64,000 bases of DNA from Betaproteobacteria bacterium HGW-Betaproteobacteria-16 (lineage in GTDB: Bacteria; Pseudomonadota; Gammaproteobacteria; Burkholderiales; Burkholderiaceae_C): contig PHCQ01000002.1 in NCBI GenBank assembly GCA_002840835.1, positions 62,001 to 126,000 on the forward strand, given 5' to 3'. Positions 19,544 through 32,286 of the stretch are shown piece by piece (positions within the stretch are counted from its first letter, which is position 1; each line of letters begins with the position of its first letter). A program made the translations under genes and the position numbers. Under the pieces are notes generated by a model. The model saw nothing but the letters and a program-made list of their open reading frames with translations. It had not been told where the DNA came from and did not search any database.

Positions 19544-20332
19544 ATGTCCTACATTCTTGACGCGCTCAAGCGCGCAGACACCGAAAGAGAGCGCGAGCGT
19601 GGCAACGTGCCGGGCCTGCACAGCCAGAACCTGCCCAGCGGCAGCATTCAGCGCGATCGACGGCGCCAACCGCCCAAGCTGGCGCGCGTCGTGGCCTGGG
19701 CCGGTTTGCTCGTGCTGGCAGTGGTGGCCGCGTGGGCCTTCTGGCCTGGCGCCGAACGCCAACAGGATCTGGCTTCGTCGACCGTGAGCGCGACCGAACC
19801 TGTGCAGCCCCCGGCCGCGCAAGCACCGGCAGAAGCACCGGCAGAAGCACCGGCAAAAGCACCGTCTGCACCGACCGCCGCAGCTTCCGAGCCACTGACG
19901 GCCACAGCGCCCGAACTTCCCATCCTGGCGCCACCACCTCCGCCGCCCCCACCACCACCCGCACGCGCAGAACGCCCCAGGGCTGGCGGAACGGCCGACG
20001 CCCCTGCTGCGAGCGCATCAGGTCCGGCAACCGCACCAGCCACTCCAGCGCCAGCCGCCACGGCTCCTTCGGGCGGTTCGGTGGCTGCCCCACAGCCTGC
20101 TGCCGCCGTGCGTCGCTTCGCGGAGCTTTCGCCAGAGCTTCGAGCGCAGCTTCCCCAGGTCAATGTCAGCGGCTCCACCTACTCCAGCAACCCGAAGCTG
20201 CGCACGCTGATCGCCAACGGCAAGGTGATTCAGGAGGGCGACGAGATTGCGCCAGGCCTTCAGGTGGAAACCATCGGTCAGAGAAGCGCGGTGCTCAACT
20301 TCAAGGGCACACGCTACAGCATCGGTTTCTGA
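19544..20332 (+). CDS. GspB/ExeB-like protein
   Basis: This 262-aa inner-membrane protein begins MSYILDALKRADTERERERG, the standard GspB opening. One transmembrane helix follows near residues 46-66, then a Pro/Ala-rich periplasmic spacer with a poly-proline run. The C-terminal GspB domain is VNVSGSTYSSNPKLRTLIAN onward to GTRYSIGF. It should bind the ExeA-like ATPase encoded upstream. The Ala-Pro spacer contains a short GCACCGGCAGAA-type repeat. Confidence 0.9.
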   Translation: MSYILDALKRADTERERERGNVPGLHSQNLPSGSIQRDRRRQPPKLARVVAWAGLLVLAVVAAWAFWPGAERQQDLASSTVSATEPVQPPAAQAPAEAPAEAPAKAPSAPTAAASEPLTATAPELPILAPPPPPPPPPPARAERPRAGGTADAPAASASGPATAPATPAPAATAPSGGSVAAPQPAAAVRRFAELSPELRAQLPQVNVSGSTYSSNPKLRTLIANGKVIQEGDEIAPGLQVETIGQRSAVLNFKGTRYSIGF

Positions 20333-20341
20333 GGTCATCCG

Positions 20342-20968
20342 ATGGACCAACCGCCAAAAACGATGATCTCGGTGACCGATCTTTGTTTCAGCTGGCCCGA
20401 GCGGCCGCTGTTCGATCAACTCTCCTTTGACGTGCCCGCCGGCGTGAGCCTGGTTGTTGGCGACGACGGGGTCGGCAAAAGCACGCTGCTGGCCTTGCTT
20501 GCGGGTGCCCTCTCGCCGCACTCAGGCCGGATGCTCATCGAAGGCATTGGCCACCTCGAGCAGCCTGATGCCTACCGTCAGAACGTCTTCTGGATCGACC
20601 CTCACACCGACGTTCACAACGCCATCACGGCCAACGATTTTCTGAAGCGTCAGGACGAACAATTCCCTCACTTCGATTCCCGCCGCGTTGCATCGCTGGT
20701 TCACGGTTTTTCGCTGGAACCGCACATGGTCAAGCCGTTGTACATGCTCTCCACCGGCAGCCGCCGCAAGGTGTGGTGGGTGGCGGCATTTGCGGCCAAT
20801 GCGCCTGTGGTTCTGCTGGACCAACCGTTTGCGGCGCTGGATGCACCTTCCTCACGGTTCTTGCGTGAACTGCTCGATGAAGCCGCCGAGCACACCAACA
20901 GAGCCTGGCTGCTGGCGGATCACGGCGTGCCGCAGGGGGTTCAGCCCAAGGCCGTGATCGAGCTGTGA
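20342..20968 (+). CDS. Lone ABC-type ATPase with altered Walker B
   Basis: This 208-aa cytoplasmic ATPase has Walker A GDDGVGKST at residues 40-48, a signature-like LSTGSRRK at 136-143 and Walker B VVLLDQPFAALD at 156-167. The switch histidine is His194. Residue 161, normally the catalytic glutamate after the Walker B aspartate, is glutamine (codon CAA at 20822-20824). In well-studied ABC proteins that change greatly slows hydrolysis. No permease gene is adjacent. It starts 9 bases after the GspB-like gene, so it is co-transcribed with the ExeA/GspB pair. Role unknown; it may be a slow switch rather than a transporter motor. Confidence 0.8.
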   Translation: MDQPPKTMISVTDLCFSWPERPLFDQLSFDVPAGVSLVVGDDGVGKSTLLALLAGALSPHSGRMLIEGIGHLEQPDAYRQNVFWIDPHTDVHNAITANDFLKRQDEQFPHFDSRRVASLVHGFSLEPHMVKPLYMLSTGSRRKVWWVAAFAANAPVVLLDQPFAALDAPSSRFLRELLDEAAEHTNRAWLLADHGVPQGVQPKAVIEL

Positions 20969-20981
20969 ACCGGGCTTCTGC

Positions 20982-21461
20982 TCACGCAGCCGTGGGCGGA
21001 TTCCGCTTCACGCTGCCCCACCGCCAAAGCAAGGCGCCCGCGCACAGCCACTGCCCGACCACCAGCACACTGCCCAGCGTGTGCCAGAACCGAAGATCGC
21101 CGCCAGTGGCACGCGCACTCACGATCTTCTGAGCCACCCCGAACTCCTGCAGCAGGGCCAGCAACATGGCCAACAGCACAAAGCCCATGGAGCCGAGCAC
21201 AGAAGCATCCAGAGAAACGCGAACCCCCTCCAGATCCTCTCCCCTCTCCACTGCCCCGCCTGAGCGCTGGCGCCTGAGCAGCAACAGCATCGCGAGACCG
21301 ATGAAGACACTGGCCCAGCTCTGCAGCGAGAAAATCTGCGCCGCCACCGGCCCCGCCACAGAGGGCCCGAGGCGGGCAAACAGCAATGGCACTGCCAGGA
21401 AGCTCAATGCCGTGATACCCCCCCACCAGAGGGCAGCCAGGAACAAGGACAGGCGCTGCAT
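20982..21461 (-). CDS. DUF4149 integral membrane protein
   Basis: This 159-aa protein has four predicted transmembrane segments (RLSLFLAALWWGGITALSFL, AQIFSLQSWASVFIGLAMLL, VLGSMGFVLLAMLLALLQEF, FWHTLGSVLVVGQWLCAGAL). Its conserved N-terminal tryptophan and glycine pattern is that of DUF4149. It lies 15 bases downstream of greA in the same direction, a linkage common in betaproteobacteria. Function is not known. Confidence 0.85.
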   Translation of the reverse strand: MQRLSLFLAALWWGGITALSFLAVPLLFARLGPSVAGPVAAQIFSLQSWASVFIGLAMLLLLRRQRSGGAVERGEDLEGVRVSLDASVLGSMGFVLLAMLLALLQEFGVAQKIVSARATGGDLRFWHTLGSVLVVGQWLCAGALLWRWGSVKRNPPTAA

Positions 21462-21476
21462 GGAACCCGTATGGCG

Positions 21477-21953
21477 TTACGCGTAGCGCACCGATACGAT
21501 TTCATACCGGCGGGTTCCGCCAGGCGCCTGAACCTCGGCCACATCGCCCTCTTCCTTGCCGATCAGCGCTCGGGCAATCGGGCTGCTGATGTTCACCAGC
21601 CCGTGCTTCAGATCGGCTTCGTCTTCGCCAACGATCTGGTAGGTCACCGCAGCGCCGGTACTTTCTTCTTCCAGTTCCACCGTTGCTCCAAAAACCACCC
21701 GGCCACCGGCTTCAACCGCCGCAGGGTCAATGATCTGGGCAGCAGACAGCTTGCTCTCGATTTCGGCGATACGGCCTTCAATGAAGCCTTGGCGATCCTT
21801 GGCGGCGTCGTACTCGGCGTTCTCGCTCAGGTCGCCCTGTGCTCTGGCTTCGGCAATCGCATTGATCACCCACGGACGATCGACGGTCTTGAGACGGTGA
21901 AGCTCTTCCTTGAGCTTTTCAGCGCCGCGCTTGGTGATGGGAAGGGTGGACAT
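21477..21953 (-). CDS. greA: Transcription elongation factor GreA
   Basis: This 158-aa factor rescues backtracked RNA polymerase by stimulating transcript cleavage. The N-terminal coiled coil includes [20 protein letters not shown] and the tip segment [14 protein letters not shown] with the acidic residues needed for cleavage. The C-terminal globular domain ends [13 protein letters not shown]. Length is normal. A GGAGG ribosome-binding site precedes the ATG. A terminator-like hairpin sits about 22 bases upstream of the start, so expression may be set by attenuation. Confidence 0.97.
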   Translation of the reverse strand: MSTLPITKRGAEKLKEELHRLKTVDRPWVINAIAEARAQGDLSENAEYDAAKDRQGFIEGRIAEIESKLSAAQIIDPAAVEAGGRVVFGATVELEEESTGAAVTYQIVGEDEADLKHGLVNISSPIARALIGKEEGDVAEVQAPGGTRRYEIVSVRYA

Positions 21954-21975
21954 GTGTTCGGGCCTCCAAAAGCAA

Positions 21976-22001
21976 ACCGCCGGGCGTTGCCGCTCGGCGG
22001 T
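21976..22001 (-). terminator. Terminator-like hairpin in the greA leader
   Basis: On the minus strand an 11-bp stem (ACCGCCG-A-GCG against CGCCCGGCGGT, one mismatch) is capped by a GCAA tetraloop and followed by TTTGCTTTT. It begins just after the predicted transcription start and ends before the greA ribosome-binding site. It could act as an attenuator and release a short leader RNA. Confidence 0.6.
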
Positions 22002-22015
22002 GATGTAGAAAACAC

Positions 22016-22044
22016 ATTATGCCGCGAAAGATTCTGGTGCCCAA
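22016..22044 (-). promoter_or_regulatory. greA promoter
   Basis: On the minus strand, TTGGGC (-35, 22039-22044) and CATAAT (-10, 22016-22021) are separated by exactly 17 bases. The predicted start of transcription near 22009 leaves a leader of about 55 bases that contains the hairpin. Confidence 0.6.
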
Positions 22045-22181
22045 TTCGGGCAAATACGCGTTGAAAGCTGCGGCTTCATTGACCGCTCCTGCGGCAGAAC
22101 GGCGTTGCGCCAGGACCCTGACCCGAACCCCAAAAACGCACCACTCAGAGGCTGGGAGTTTTTCGGTCGTGTCCGAGCAAC

Positions 22182-22271
22182 GCGCCAAAACGTGCCCAAT
22201 CAAGGCGCAAAGCACAGCCATAGCTCGGGCTATGGCGCGCATTTGCAACGCCGAGTGGGTGCGTTTGGGCG
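22182..22271. repeat. Long imperfect inverted repeat between carB and greA
   Basis: Arms of about 43 bases flank a TCGG centre at 22225-22228. The innermost 7 bp, CCATAGC and GCTATGG, are perfect, and more distal blocks align with gaps and mismatches. It would fold into a long hairpin in RNA from either strand. Confidence 0.55.
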
Positions 22272-22306
22272 TGGTGAGCGGGCATGAATGAAAGACTCTC
22301 AGCCTC

Positions 22307-25564
<3,258 letters not shown>

Positions 25565-25595
25565 GGATTCGCTTGATTCTTTGCGGGCAGACCGA

Positions 25596-25958
25596 TCAGG
25601 CCTGCCGCTGGGTTTCCAGTTTGTTCAACAGGGCCTGCACACGCTCGGCCGGTACGTTTTTCTGCATCAGCTGCAACAGGCCGTCGCCTTCAACCATGGG
25701 CCGCAGGACTTCAACTTCCGCGGGGTAGAACAACGCGTCCCAGGCCGCCATTTCGGCGTTGAAGGTTTCGTCGTCCCAGGTCTTGCCTTTGGCCACCAGG
25801 GTCACCAGCGGCATGGCCTTGTTCTCAAGGAACGCCTTGCGGTAGGGCTTCTGCGCCCAGCGCTGCGCGAACCATTCGCGGTGCTGTGGCTCCAGCGACA
25901 ACATGCGCTTGGAGATGGCCTTCTCGACGGCAAAAACCGGGAAACTGAAGAGCTTCAT
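25596..25958 (-). CDS. Unrecognised 120-aa protein between carA and carB
   Basis: I do not recognise this family. The protein is soluble, without signal peptide or membrane segment, and rich in aromatic and charged residues early on ([20 protein letters not shown]). A helical C-terminus contains [19 protein letters not shown]. An AGGAGGTCACC ribosome-binding site precedes the ATG, and codon use matches the neighbours. It lies 19 bases after carA and 31 bases before carB, so it is almost certainly expressed with them. Many relatives have a LysE-type exporter gene in this slot instead. A role tied to carbamoyl-phosphate synthesis is possible but unsupported. Confidence 0.8.
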   Translation of the reverse strand: MKLFSFPVFAVEKAISKRMLSLEPQHREWFAQRWAQKPYRKAFLENKAMPLVTLVAKGKTWDDETFNAEMAAWDALFYPAEVEVLRPMVEGDGLLQLMQKNVPAERVQALLNKLETQRQA

Positions 25959-25977
25959 GGGGTGACCTCCTTAGGCA

Positions 25978-27138
25978 TCAGGCCGGCACCCGATCTTGCA
26001 TGAGTGTGATGAACCGGTCGAACAGGTAGCCGATGTCGTGCGGGCCCGGGGATGCTTCAGGGTGGCCCTGGAAGCAGAAGGCTGGCTTGTCTGTGCGGGC
26101 CAGGCCCTGCAGCGTACCGTCAAACAGGCTCACATGGGTGGCGCGCAAACTCGCTGGCAGCGACTTCTCGTCAACCGCAAAACCGTGGTTCTGGCTGGTG
26201 ATGGACACGCGACCACTGTCGAGATCCTTCACCGGGTGGTTCGCGCCGTGGTGGCCAAACTTCATCTTGTAGCTTTTGGCACCACTGGCGATGGCCATGA
26301 TCTGGTGTCCCAGGCAGATACCAAAGGTGGGCACACCGCTCTCGATGATTTCCCGGGTCGCCTCGATGGCGTAGTCGCAAGGCTCCGGGTCTCCGGGCCC
26401 GTTGGACAGGAACACGCCATTGGGCTTGAGCTTGAACACGTCAGCGGCCGGCGTCTGGGCCGGCACCACGGTGATCTTGCAACCGCGCGCGCTCAGCATG
26501 CGCAAAATGTTGTGTTTGACGCCGAAGTCGTAGGCCACCACGTGAAAGCGCGGCGCAATCTGCTCACCGTACCCGAAGCCCAGCTGCCATTCGGTCTGGG
26601 ACCAGTTGTAGGGGGCATCCACCGAAACCACCTTGGCAAGGTCCTGCCCGCTCATGTTGGGCGCCGCTTTCGCTGCTGCAATGGCCTGTGAACGGTGCGT
26701 GTCGGTCACCGATTCGCCCAAGGCCAGCGCCAGGATGCAACCATTGGTGGCGCCATGGGTGCGCAGATGGCGGGTCAGCGCACGGGTGTCAAGATCAGCG
26801 ATGGCCACTGTGCCCTCGCGCTGCAGGTATTGGGACAGGGATTCCTGGCTGCGAAAATTCGATGCCAACAGGGGCAGGTCCTTGATGATCAGTCCGGCGG
26901 CATGAATGCGGCTGGCCTCCACGTCTTCCTTGTTCACGCCGGTGTTGCCGATGTGAGGATAGGTGAGCGTGACGATCTGCTGGCAGTAGCTCGGATCGGT
27001 GAGGATCTCCTGGTAACCGGTCATGGAGGTGTTGAACACCACCTCGCCAGTGGTCTGGCCGGTTGCGCCAATGGAGATGCCTGTAAAGACCGTGCCGTCG
27101 GCTAGCGCGAGTAGGGCTTTCGGGTGGACGGGAAGCAC
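25978..27138 (-). CDS. carA: Carbamoyl-phosphate synthase small subunit
   Basis: This 386-aa glutamine amidotransferase subunit supplies ammonia to CarB. The N-terminal CarA domain starts [20 protein letters not shown]. The class I amidotransferase domain carries the nucleophile in FGICLGHQ near residue 275 and catalytic His/Glu in [13 protein letters not shown]. The start is a GTG at 27138 with a GGAGA site; a longer frame to 27564 covers the promoter region and is rejected. Confidence 0.96.
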   Translation of the reverse strand: MLPVHPKALLALADGTVFTGISIGATGQTTGEVVFNTSMTGYQEILTDPSYCQQIVTLTYPHIGNTGVNKEDVEASRIHAAGLIIKDLPLLASNFRSQESLSQYLQREGTVAIADLDTRALTRHLRTHGATNGCILALALGESVTDTHRSQAIAAAKAAPNMSGQDLAKVVSVDAPYNWSQTEWQLGFGYGEQIAPRFHVVAYDFGVKHNILRMLSARGCKITVVPAQTPAADVFKLKPNGVFLSNGPGDPEPCDYAIEATREIIESGVPTFGICLGHQIMAIASGAKSYKMKFGHHGANHPVKDLDSGRVSITSQNHGFAVDEKSLPASLRATHVSLFDGTLQGLARTDKPAFCFQGHPEASPGPHDIGYLFDRFITLMQDRVPA

Positions 27139-27418
27139 GGGGTTCTCCAGAAGTGATGGACACACCCACGCCCGCCATGGGGCACAACCGGGGAGGAATC
27201 GCGTCCGAAATCGCCGAGACGGGCCAGCCGGAACGACGAAAAAGACACTGAACCTGGACAGGAAGCCGGGCGGGCGCAGCGGGTGGCGCCGATTGCGGGT
27301 AAACCCCGGAATTATAGCCCGCAGTTCATGCCCACGAGGCCGCGCCAGAGCAAATTCAACCCCCTCTGCGGAGCCTCCAAGCCAGAGATAACTGAGCGGC
27401 AGGTCACACCGCCCGCAT
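27139..27418 (-). promoter_or_regulatory. carA leader and promoter region
   Basis: A perfect -10 hexamer TATAAT on the minus strand at 27312-27317 is the best promoter signal, with no good -35 at normal spacing. It would give a leader of about 165 bases before the GTG start, long enough for pyrimidine-responsive or other leader control. No arginine-type operator was recognised. Confidence 0.45.
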
Positions 27419-28204
27419 TCAGTTCGTTGACTCCCCAGGCGCGCCCACGGCGCTGGCGTACAGGCAGATGGCGGCAGCTGCGGCGGCGTTGAGCGACTCT
27501 TCTCCGCCGGGCTGCGGGATGCACACCGACAGGCTCGCCTGCCCTGCCAATGCCTCACCCACACCCTGCCCTTCGTGCCCCATCACCCAGGCACATGGGT
27601 AAGGCAGTTCTGCCTGAGGCAGCAGGACGCCCTGATGGGAACTGGTCACCACCAGAGGCACCTGCAAGGCGGACAGGTCTTCCACCGACAAGCCCTCAAT
27701 CAGCCGCAAGCCAAAATGCGCGCCCATACCCGCGCGAACCACCTTGGGCGACCACAATGCCGCAGTCCCCTTGATGGCGAGCACCTGTTTGAATCCGAAT
27801 GCAGCCGCACTGCGAAGAATGGAGCCCACATTGCCGGCATCCTGCAGGCGGTCAAGCACCACCGTCGCTTGCCCTGGATGAAGCACGGGCGCAGAAGGCA
27901 GATCCCAGACAAACCCCACCTCGGCCGGCGACTCCAGTCCGCTGATGCTTTTCATCAACGCCGATGAAAGCACATGACTTTTTGAAGCCGCATGGCGAAG
28001 GTCTGACGCCACCCGATGCCAGCCGTCCTCCGTGAACAGAGCCAGCGCGGGTTTGTGATCGCGGGCAAGGAGAGCGCGGCAGAGGTGGTCACCCTCCAGC
28101 CACACCTGGCCTTGTTTGCGGTACGCGGTAGTGTCCTGCGCAAGCACGCGCAAGCGCTTGAGCAGCGGATTGTCGCGGGAAGAGATGGTGGTCAGGGCGT
28201 TCAT
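27419..28204 (-). CDS. TrmH/SpoU-family RNA 2'-O-methyltransferase
   Basis: This 261-aa enzyme has an N-terminal RNA-binding substrate domain (about residues 8-100) and a SPOUT methyltransferase domain. The latter shows motifs [31 protein letters not shown] and [17 protein letters not shown], the last forming the trefoil-knot cofactor site. It methylates a ribose in rRNA or tRNA; the target is not deducible. The start overlaps the rnhB stop by four bases (ATGA), making it the last gene of the envelope operon. Confidence 0.92.
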   Translation of the reverse strand: MNALTTISSRDNPLLKRLRVLAQDTTAYRKQGQVWLEGDHLCRALLARDHKPALALFTEDGWHRVASDLRHAASKSHVLSSALMKSISGLESPAEVGFVWDLPSAPVLHPGQATVVLDRLQDAGNVGSILRSAAAFGFKQVLAIKGTAALWSPKVVRAGMGAHFGLRLIEGLSVEDLSALQVPLVVTSSHQGVLLPQAELPYPCAWVMGHEGQGVGEALAGQASLSVCIPQPGGEESLNAAAAAAICLYASAVGAPGESTN

Positions 28205-28836
28205 GGCTTGGCTTGTGTGATGGCCAGCACGCGCGCGACCGGTGCGAAGGATCGCCGATGCTCGGGCAAGGCGCCCAGTGTTTGCAGCGCCTGCAGGTGA
28301 ACCACCGTTCCGTAGCCTTTGTGGCGATCGAAGCCGTAAGCCGGGTGTTGCAGGTGGAGCTCATCCAGCAAGCGGTCCCGCGTGACTTTGGCAAGGATCG
28401 ATGCCGCCGAAATGGCTGGTATCAGCGCATCGCCTGACACGATGGCTTCGGCCAGCACGTCCAGCGTCGGCAAGCGGTTGCCGTCGACCAGCACCTTGTT
28501 GGGTTTGAGGCGCAGCCCATGCACCGCGCGTTGCATTGCAAGCATCGTCGCCTGCAGGATGTTGAGCCGATCGATCTCCTCCACCGAAGCCAGGGCAATG
28601 CTGCAGCACAGCGCCTTCGCGCGGATCTCGTCGAAGAGTCTTTCGCGCCGCTTCGCGGTGAGCTGCTTGGAGTCGGTCAGGCCCTTGATGGGCTTGAGCT
28701 CGTCCAGGATCACGGCCGCAGCCACCACCGGGCCGGCCAGCGGGCCGCGGCCGGCCTCGTCCACTCCGGCCACCAGGCCGGGCACGTCCCATACCAGGGT
28801 GGCCTGTTCAGCCTTGGAGAACTTTTTCGATCGCAT
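28201..28836 (-). CDS. rnhB: Ribonuclease HII
   Basis: This 211-aa nuclease removes ribonucleotides and RNA primers from DNA duplexes. The metal-binding residues lie in [19 protein letters not shown], with DSKQL downstream and later acidic residues in [10 protein letters not shown]. The ATG at 28836 ([17 protein letters not shown]) overlaps the lpxB end by 29 bases, indicating coupling. The link with lpxB is conserved in proteobacteria. Confidence 0.96.
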   Translation of the reverse strand: MRSKKFSKAEQATLVWDVPGLVAGVDEAGRGPLAGPVVAAAVILDELKPIKGLTDSKQLTAKRRERLFDEIRAKALCCSIALASVEEIDRLNILQATMLAMQRAVHGLRLKPNKVLVDGNRLPTLDVLAEAIVSGDALIPAISAASILAKVTRDRLLDELHLQHPAYGFDRHKGYGTVVHLQALQTLGALPEHRRSFAPVARVLAITQAKP

Positions 28837-29950
28837 CGGTGGCGAGTTGAGCGGTGTCTCGTCGCAAGGTCTCGTGCAAGGCAGAGAATCGCGCTTGCAA
28901 CGCGGTGACCTTGTCGGGCGCATCCAGCCAGTCCAGTGTGGCGCGGGCCAGCGCTTCGGGCGTGGCAGCGTCCTGCAGCAACTCAGGCACGATGAATTCG
29001 CCGCACAGAATGTTCGGCAACCCCACCCAGGGCTGAAGCTGTTTGCGGCGCATGATGTGCCAGGACAACCGGTTCATGTTGTAGGCAATGACCATCGGCC
29101 GCTTGAACAGGGCGGCTTCCAGCGTGGCGGTGCCGCTGGCGATCAACGTGACATCACAGGCGGCCAGCACGGTGTGCGACTGACCATCAACAACAATCAG
29201 CGCGTCGCCCAGGCCGCTGGCCGACGCCAGCCGTGCAATGCGTTCGCGAAGCGCGGGTACCGCAGGCACCACGAAGCGTAGCCCCGGCCGGGCTTCGAGC
29301 ATCCTGGCGGCGGCCGCAAAAAACCGTTCGGCCAGGTAGTGCACCTCTGAAGCCCGGCTGCCCGGGAGAATCGCCACCACGAGGTCTTCGTCGCGCAGGC
29401 CCAACTTGCGCCGTGCGGCTGCGCGATCGGGCTCCATGGGGATCACATGTGCAATCGGATGGCCCACATAGGTGGACGCGATGCCGTGTTCGGCCAACAG
29501 CGCTGGCTCAAACGGAAAAATGCACAGCACATGGTCGGCCCCACGGCGCACCTTCTCCACCTTCTCCGGCCGCCACGCCCAGAATGAGGGGCAGACGAAA
29601 TGCACGGTGCGCACACCCGCGGCCCTGAGGTCGGCTTCCAGGCCGAAATTGAAATCGGGCGCGTCCACGCCGATGAACAGCGCGGGCGGTTGCGCCAGAA
29701 GACACTCACGCAAGCGCTTACGGATGCGCAGAATGCCCAGCAATTTGGGCAACACCTCCAGATAGCCCCGAACGGCCAGCCGATCGCTGGGCCACCAGGC
29801 ATCGAACCCCTGTTCGACCATGCGCGGCCCGCCAATACCTGCGGCTTTCAGATCGGGCCAGCGCTGGCGCATGGCCTGCAACAACAGGCCAGCAAGCAGA
29901 TCACCTGACATTTCGCCAGCCACCATCGCAATCCGGCGTTGCCCTTCCAT
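28808..29950 (-). CDS. lpxB: Lipid-A-disaccharide synthase
   Basis: This 380-aa peripheral membrane glycosyltransferase (family GT19) joins UDP-2,3-diacylglucosamine and lipid X to form the lipid A disaccharide. It starts [17 protein letters not shown] and carries the typical [16 protein letters not shown] and [12 protein letters not shown] motifs. The ATG at 29950 is preferred over an in-frame TTG at 29965. The gap to lpxA is 19 bases. Confidence 0.96.
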   Translation of the reverse strand: MEGQRRIAMVAGEMSGDLLAGLLLQAMRQRWPDLKAAGIGGPRMVEQGFDAWWPSDRLAVRGYLEVLPKLLGILRIRKRLRECLLAQPPALFIGVDAPDFNFGLEADLRAAGVRTVHFVCPSFWAWRPEKVEKVRRGADHVLCIFPFEPALLAEHGIASTYVGHPIAHVIPMEPDRAAARRKLGLRDEDLVVAILPGSRASEVHYLAERFFAAAARMLEARPGLRFVVPAVPALRERIARLASASGLGDALIVVDGQSHTVLAACDVTLIASGTATLEAALFKRPMVIAYNMNRLSWHIMRRKQLQPWVGLPNILCGEFIVPELLQDAATPEALARATLDWLDAPDKVTALQARFSALHETLRRDTAQLATDAIEKVLQG

Positions 29951-29969
29951 GGATGGGAGCGGCAAACAG

Positions 29970-30758
29970 TCAGCGGGCGATGCCGCGTGTCGATGAGGCC
30001 AGGAAGCGGCTCATCATGTCCACATCGGCGGCGGCTTCGGGTACGTCGCTCGCCAGGGCTTCGATGCCGCTGCGCGACTGCTCAAGGGTGAGGCCCTGGC
30101 GGTAAAGCAACTTGTGCATCTGCTTGACGGCGGCGATACGCCCGGACGTGAAGCCGCGTCGGCGCAGCCCCACGATATTGAAGCCTCGCACCGCGAGAGG
30201 ATTGCCATCCACCAGCATGAAGGGTGGCACATCCTGAGAGACTGCACTGGCAAATCCGATCATGGCGTGTGCCCCCACCGATACAAACTGGTGGATGCCC
30301 GTCAATCCCCCCACAGTGACCCAGTCGGCCAGATGCACGTGGCCCGCCAACGTGGTGTTGTTCGCCAGTGTGGTGTGGTTGTCGATCAGGCAGTCATGCG
30401 CGATATGGGTGTACGCCATGATCCAGTTGTCATTGCCGACCCGCGTCACACCTCCCGCGCCAGGAACACCGAGATTGAACGTGCAGAATTCACGAATGGT
30501 GTTGCGGTCACCAATGAGAAGCTCGGTGGGCTCGCCCGCGTATTTCTTGTCTTGCGGCACTGCACCCAGCGAATTGAACTGGAAAATCCGGTTGTTCTGC
30601 CCGATCGTGGTGCGGCCTTCGATCACACAATGCGCACCGACGGACGTACCCGCACCAATCTTCACATGGGGACCAATCACCGTGTAGGGGCCCACGGTGA
30701 CTGAAGGGTCGATTTCTGCGGAAGGATCCACCAGAGCGGTGGGATGAATCTGGGTCAC
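29970..30758 (-). CDS. lpxA: UDP-N-acetylglucosamine acyltransferase
   Basis: This 262-aa enzyme performs the first lipid A step, adding a hydroxyacyl chain to the 3-OH of UDP-GlcNAc. It has a left-handed beta-helix of hexapeptide repeats and the catalytic histidine in [15 protein letters not shown]. Start choice: GTG at 30758 gives the family-typical [16 protein letters not shown] and has GGAG 8 bases upstream; the GTG at 30767 lies right against that site and is unlikely. Confidence 0.95.
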   Translation of the reverse strand: MTQIHPTALVDPSAEIDPSVTVGPYTVIGPHVKIGAGTSVGAHCVIEGRTTIGQNNRIFQFNSLGAVPQDKKYAGEPTELLIGDRNTIREFCTFNLGVPGAGGVTRVGNDNWIMAYTHIAHDCLIDNHTTLANNTTLAGHVHLADWVTVGGLTGIHQFVSVGAHAMIGFASAVSQDVPPFMLVDGNPLAVRGFNIVGLRRRGFTSGRIAAVKQMHKLLYRQGLTLEQSRSGIEALASDVPEAAADVDMMSRFLASSTRGIAR

Positions 30759-30780
30759 AAGACGCACTCCAGCAATGCGC

Positions 30781-31221
30781 TCAGGAAACAGTGCGCATGG
30801 TGCACATCAACTCTGCCTCGCACACCACTTCGCCATCGACACGGATGGCGCCTTTGAACTTGTAGATGCCTGATCGCATGCGATCGAGTTCGACTTCCAT
30901 GACCAGTTGATCGCCCGGCTCGACCGGTCGTTTGAACCGCGCCGCATCAATGCCGGCAAAGTAGTACACGGTGTTGTCGTCCATGGTCACACCCGCCGTA
31001 TCGAAAGCCAGCAGGGCAGCGGCCTGCGCCATTGCCTCCAGCATCAGCACACCCGGCATGACAGGGCGATTCGGAAAATGACCACCAAAGAAGGGCTCGT
31101 TGATGGTGACGTTCTTGATCGCCTTGATGCGTTTGCCCTTTTCAATCTCGAGCACCCGATCCACCAGCAGGAAGGGGTAACGGTGCGGCAGTTGCTTGCG
31201 GATCTCGTGAATGTCCATCAT
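30781..31221 (-). CDS. fabZ: 3-hydroxyacyl-ACP dehydratase FabZ
   Basis: This 146-aa hot-dog-fold enzyme dehydrates 3-hydroxyacyl-ACP in fatty acid elongation. Catalytic His48 and Glu62 are in [20 protein letters not shown]. The ATG at 31221 overlaps the lpxD stop (ATGA). Its position inside the lipid A genes balances hydroxyacyl-ACP use between phospholipid and lipid A. Confidence 0.97.
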   Translation of the reverse strand: MMDIHEIRKQLPHRYPFLLVDRVLEIEKGKRIKAIKNVTINEPFFGGHFPNRPVMPGVLMLEAMAQAAALLAFDTAGVTMDDNTVYYFAGIDAARFKRPVEPGDQLVMEVELDRMRSGIYKFKGAIRVDGEVVCEAELMCTMRTVS

Positions 31222-32276
31222 GATTTTTGGGTCTGTTCTGATGCTTGTGCGATCGCCTGCTCGACGGCCTTGAGCCGTTCTCGCAAGCGGTTGAGCTGTT
31301 TCAGGGAAGCGGCGTTCTTTTCCCAGCTGGCATTGTCGTCGATGGGAAACATGCCGGTGTAGTGACCTGGCTTGCTGATCGATCTTGTCACCACCGACGC
31401 GGCCGAAACATTGACGCCATCCGCCAGCGTGAGATGACCGAGCACCACAGCGCCACCGCCGACGGTGCAATGCGCTCCAATGATGGCACTGCCCGCCACA
31501 CCCACGCAACCTGCCATCGCCGAATGTGCACCCACGCGCACGTTGTGACCAATCTGGATCAGGTTGTCCAGCTTCACGCCATCTTCAATCACGGTGTCCT
31601 CAAGAGCGCCGCGATCAATACAGGTGTTGGCGCCAATTTCGACATCGTCACCAATACGGACGGCGCCCAACTGTTCGATCTTGACCCATGTCCCTTGATG
31701 GGGAGCAAAGCCGAATCCATCGGCCCCGATAACGGCTCCTGAGTGAATCACACCGCGGGCACCAACGACACAGCGTTCACCCAGCACCACGCGAGGATGC
31801 AGCCAAGTGCCCTCACCCACATGGGCACCGGCACCTACCACGGCGTGAGCCCCGATCCTTGCACCTTTGGCAATGCGGACCCCTGCCCCTATCACGGCAA
31901 AGGGCCCCACATCGACGCCTTCTTCGATGACGGCATCGGGGTGAATGCTCGCAAGTGGATCGACGCGTGCGGCAGGGCGATGCTCGTGCGCACGCCGCCA
32001 CCATTGGGTCAGTCGCGCGAAGTAGAGATAGGGATCGTCTGTGACCACACAGGGTCCCCTGGCAACCGCCTGCATCTGCAGCGCGGGCGGCACAATGACA
32101 GCCGCCGCCAGTGTTGAAGCCAACTGGTTGGCGAACCTGGCATGAGAAACAAAGGTCAGGTCACCTGCGGCGGCTGACGTCACCGGTGCGAGCCGATGGA
32201 TTTCGATTTCAGCAGGCCCGATCAGTGTGCCCCCGAGGGCATCCACGATGTCACCCAGGGACTTCGTCACGCCCAC
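31218..32276 (-). CDS. lpxD: UDP-3-O-acylglucosamine N-acyltransferase
   Basis: This 352-aa enzyme is the third lipid A step, N-acylating UDP-3-O-acylglucosamine. An N-terminal uridine-binding domain ([20 protein letters not shown]) precedes a hexapeptide-repeat beta-helix with the catalytic histidine in [20 protein letters not shown]. It ends in a helical tail. The start is a GTG 10 bases after the skp stop. Confidence 0.95.
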   Translation of the reverse strand: MGVTKSLGDIVDALGGTLIGPAEIEIHRLAPVTSAAAGDLTFVSHARFANQLASTLAAAVIVPPALQMQAVARGPCVVTDDPYLYFARLTQWWRRAHEHRPAARVDPLASIHPDAVIEEGVDVGPFAVIGAGVRIAKGARIGAHAVVGAGAHVGEGTWLHPRVVLGERCVVGARGVIHSGAVIGADGFGFAPHQGTWVKIEQLGAVRIGDDVEIGANTCIDRGALEDTVIEDGVKLDNLIQIGHNVRVGAHSAMAGCVGVAGSAIIGAHCTVGGGAVVLGHLTLADGVNVSAASVVTRSISKPGHYTGMFPIDDNASWEKNAASLKQLNRLRERLKAVEQAIAQASEQTQKS

Positions 32277-32286
32277 TCTCCGCGCG

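Larger units (their letters stand above)
21954..22306 (-). promoter_or_regulatory. greA upstream region between carB and greA
   Basis: This 353-base gap has no credible ORF. From the greA end it contains the leader hairpin (21976-22001) and a good promoter (22016-22044). Further away, a long imperfect inverted repeat is centred at 22225-22228. The last may form a large hairpin at the end of the carAB transcript. Confidence 0.6.
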
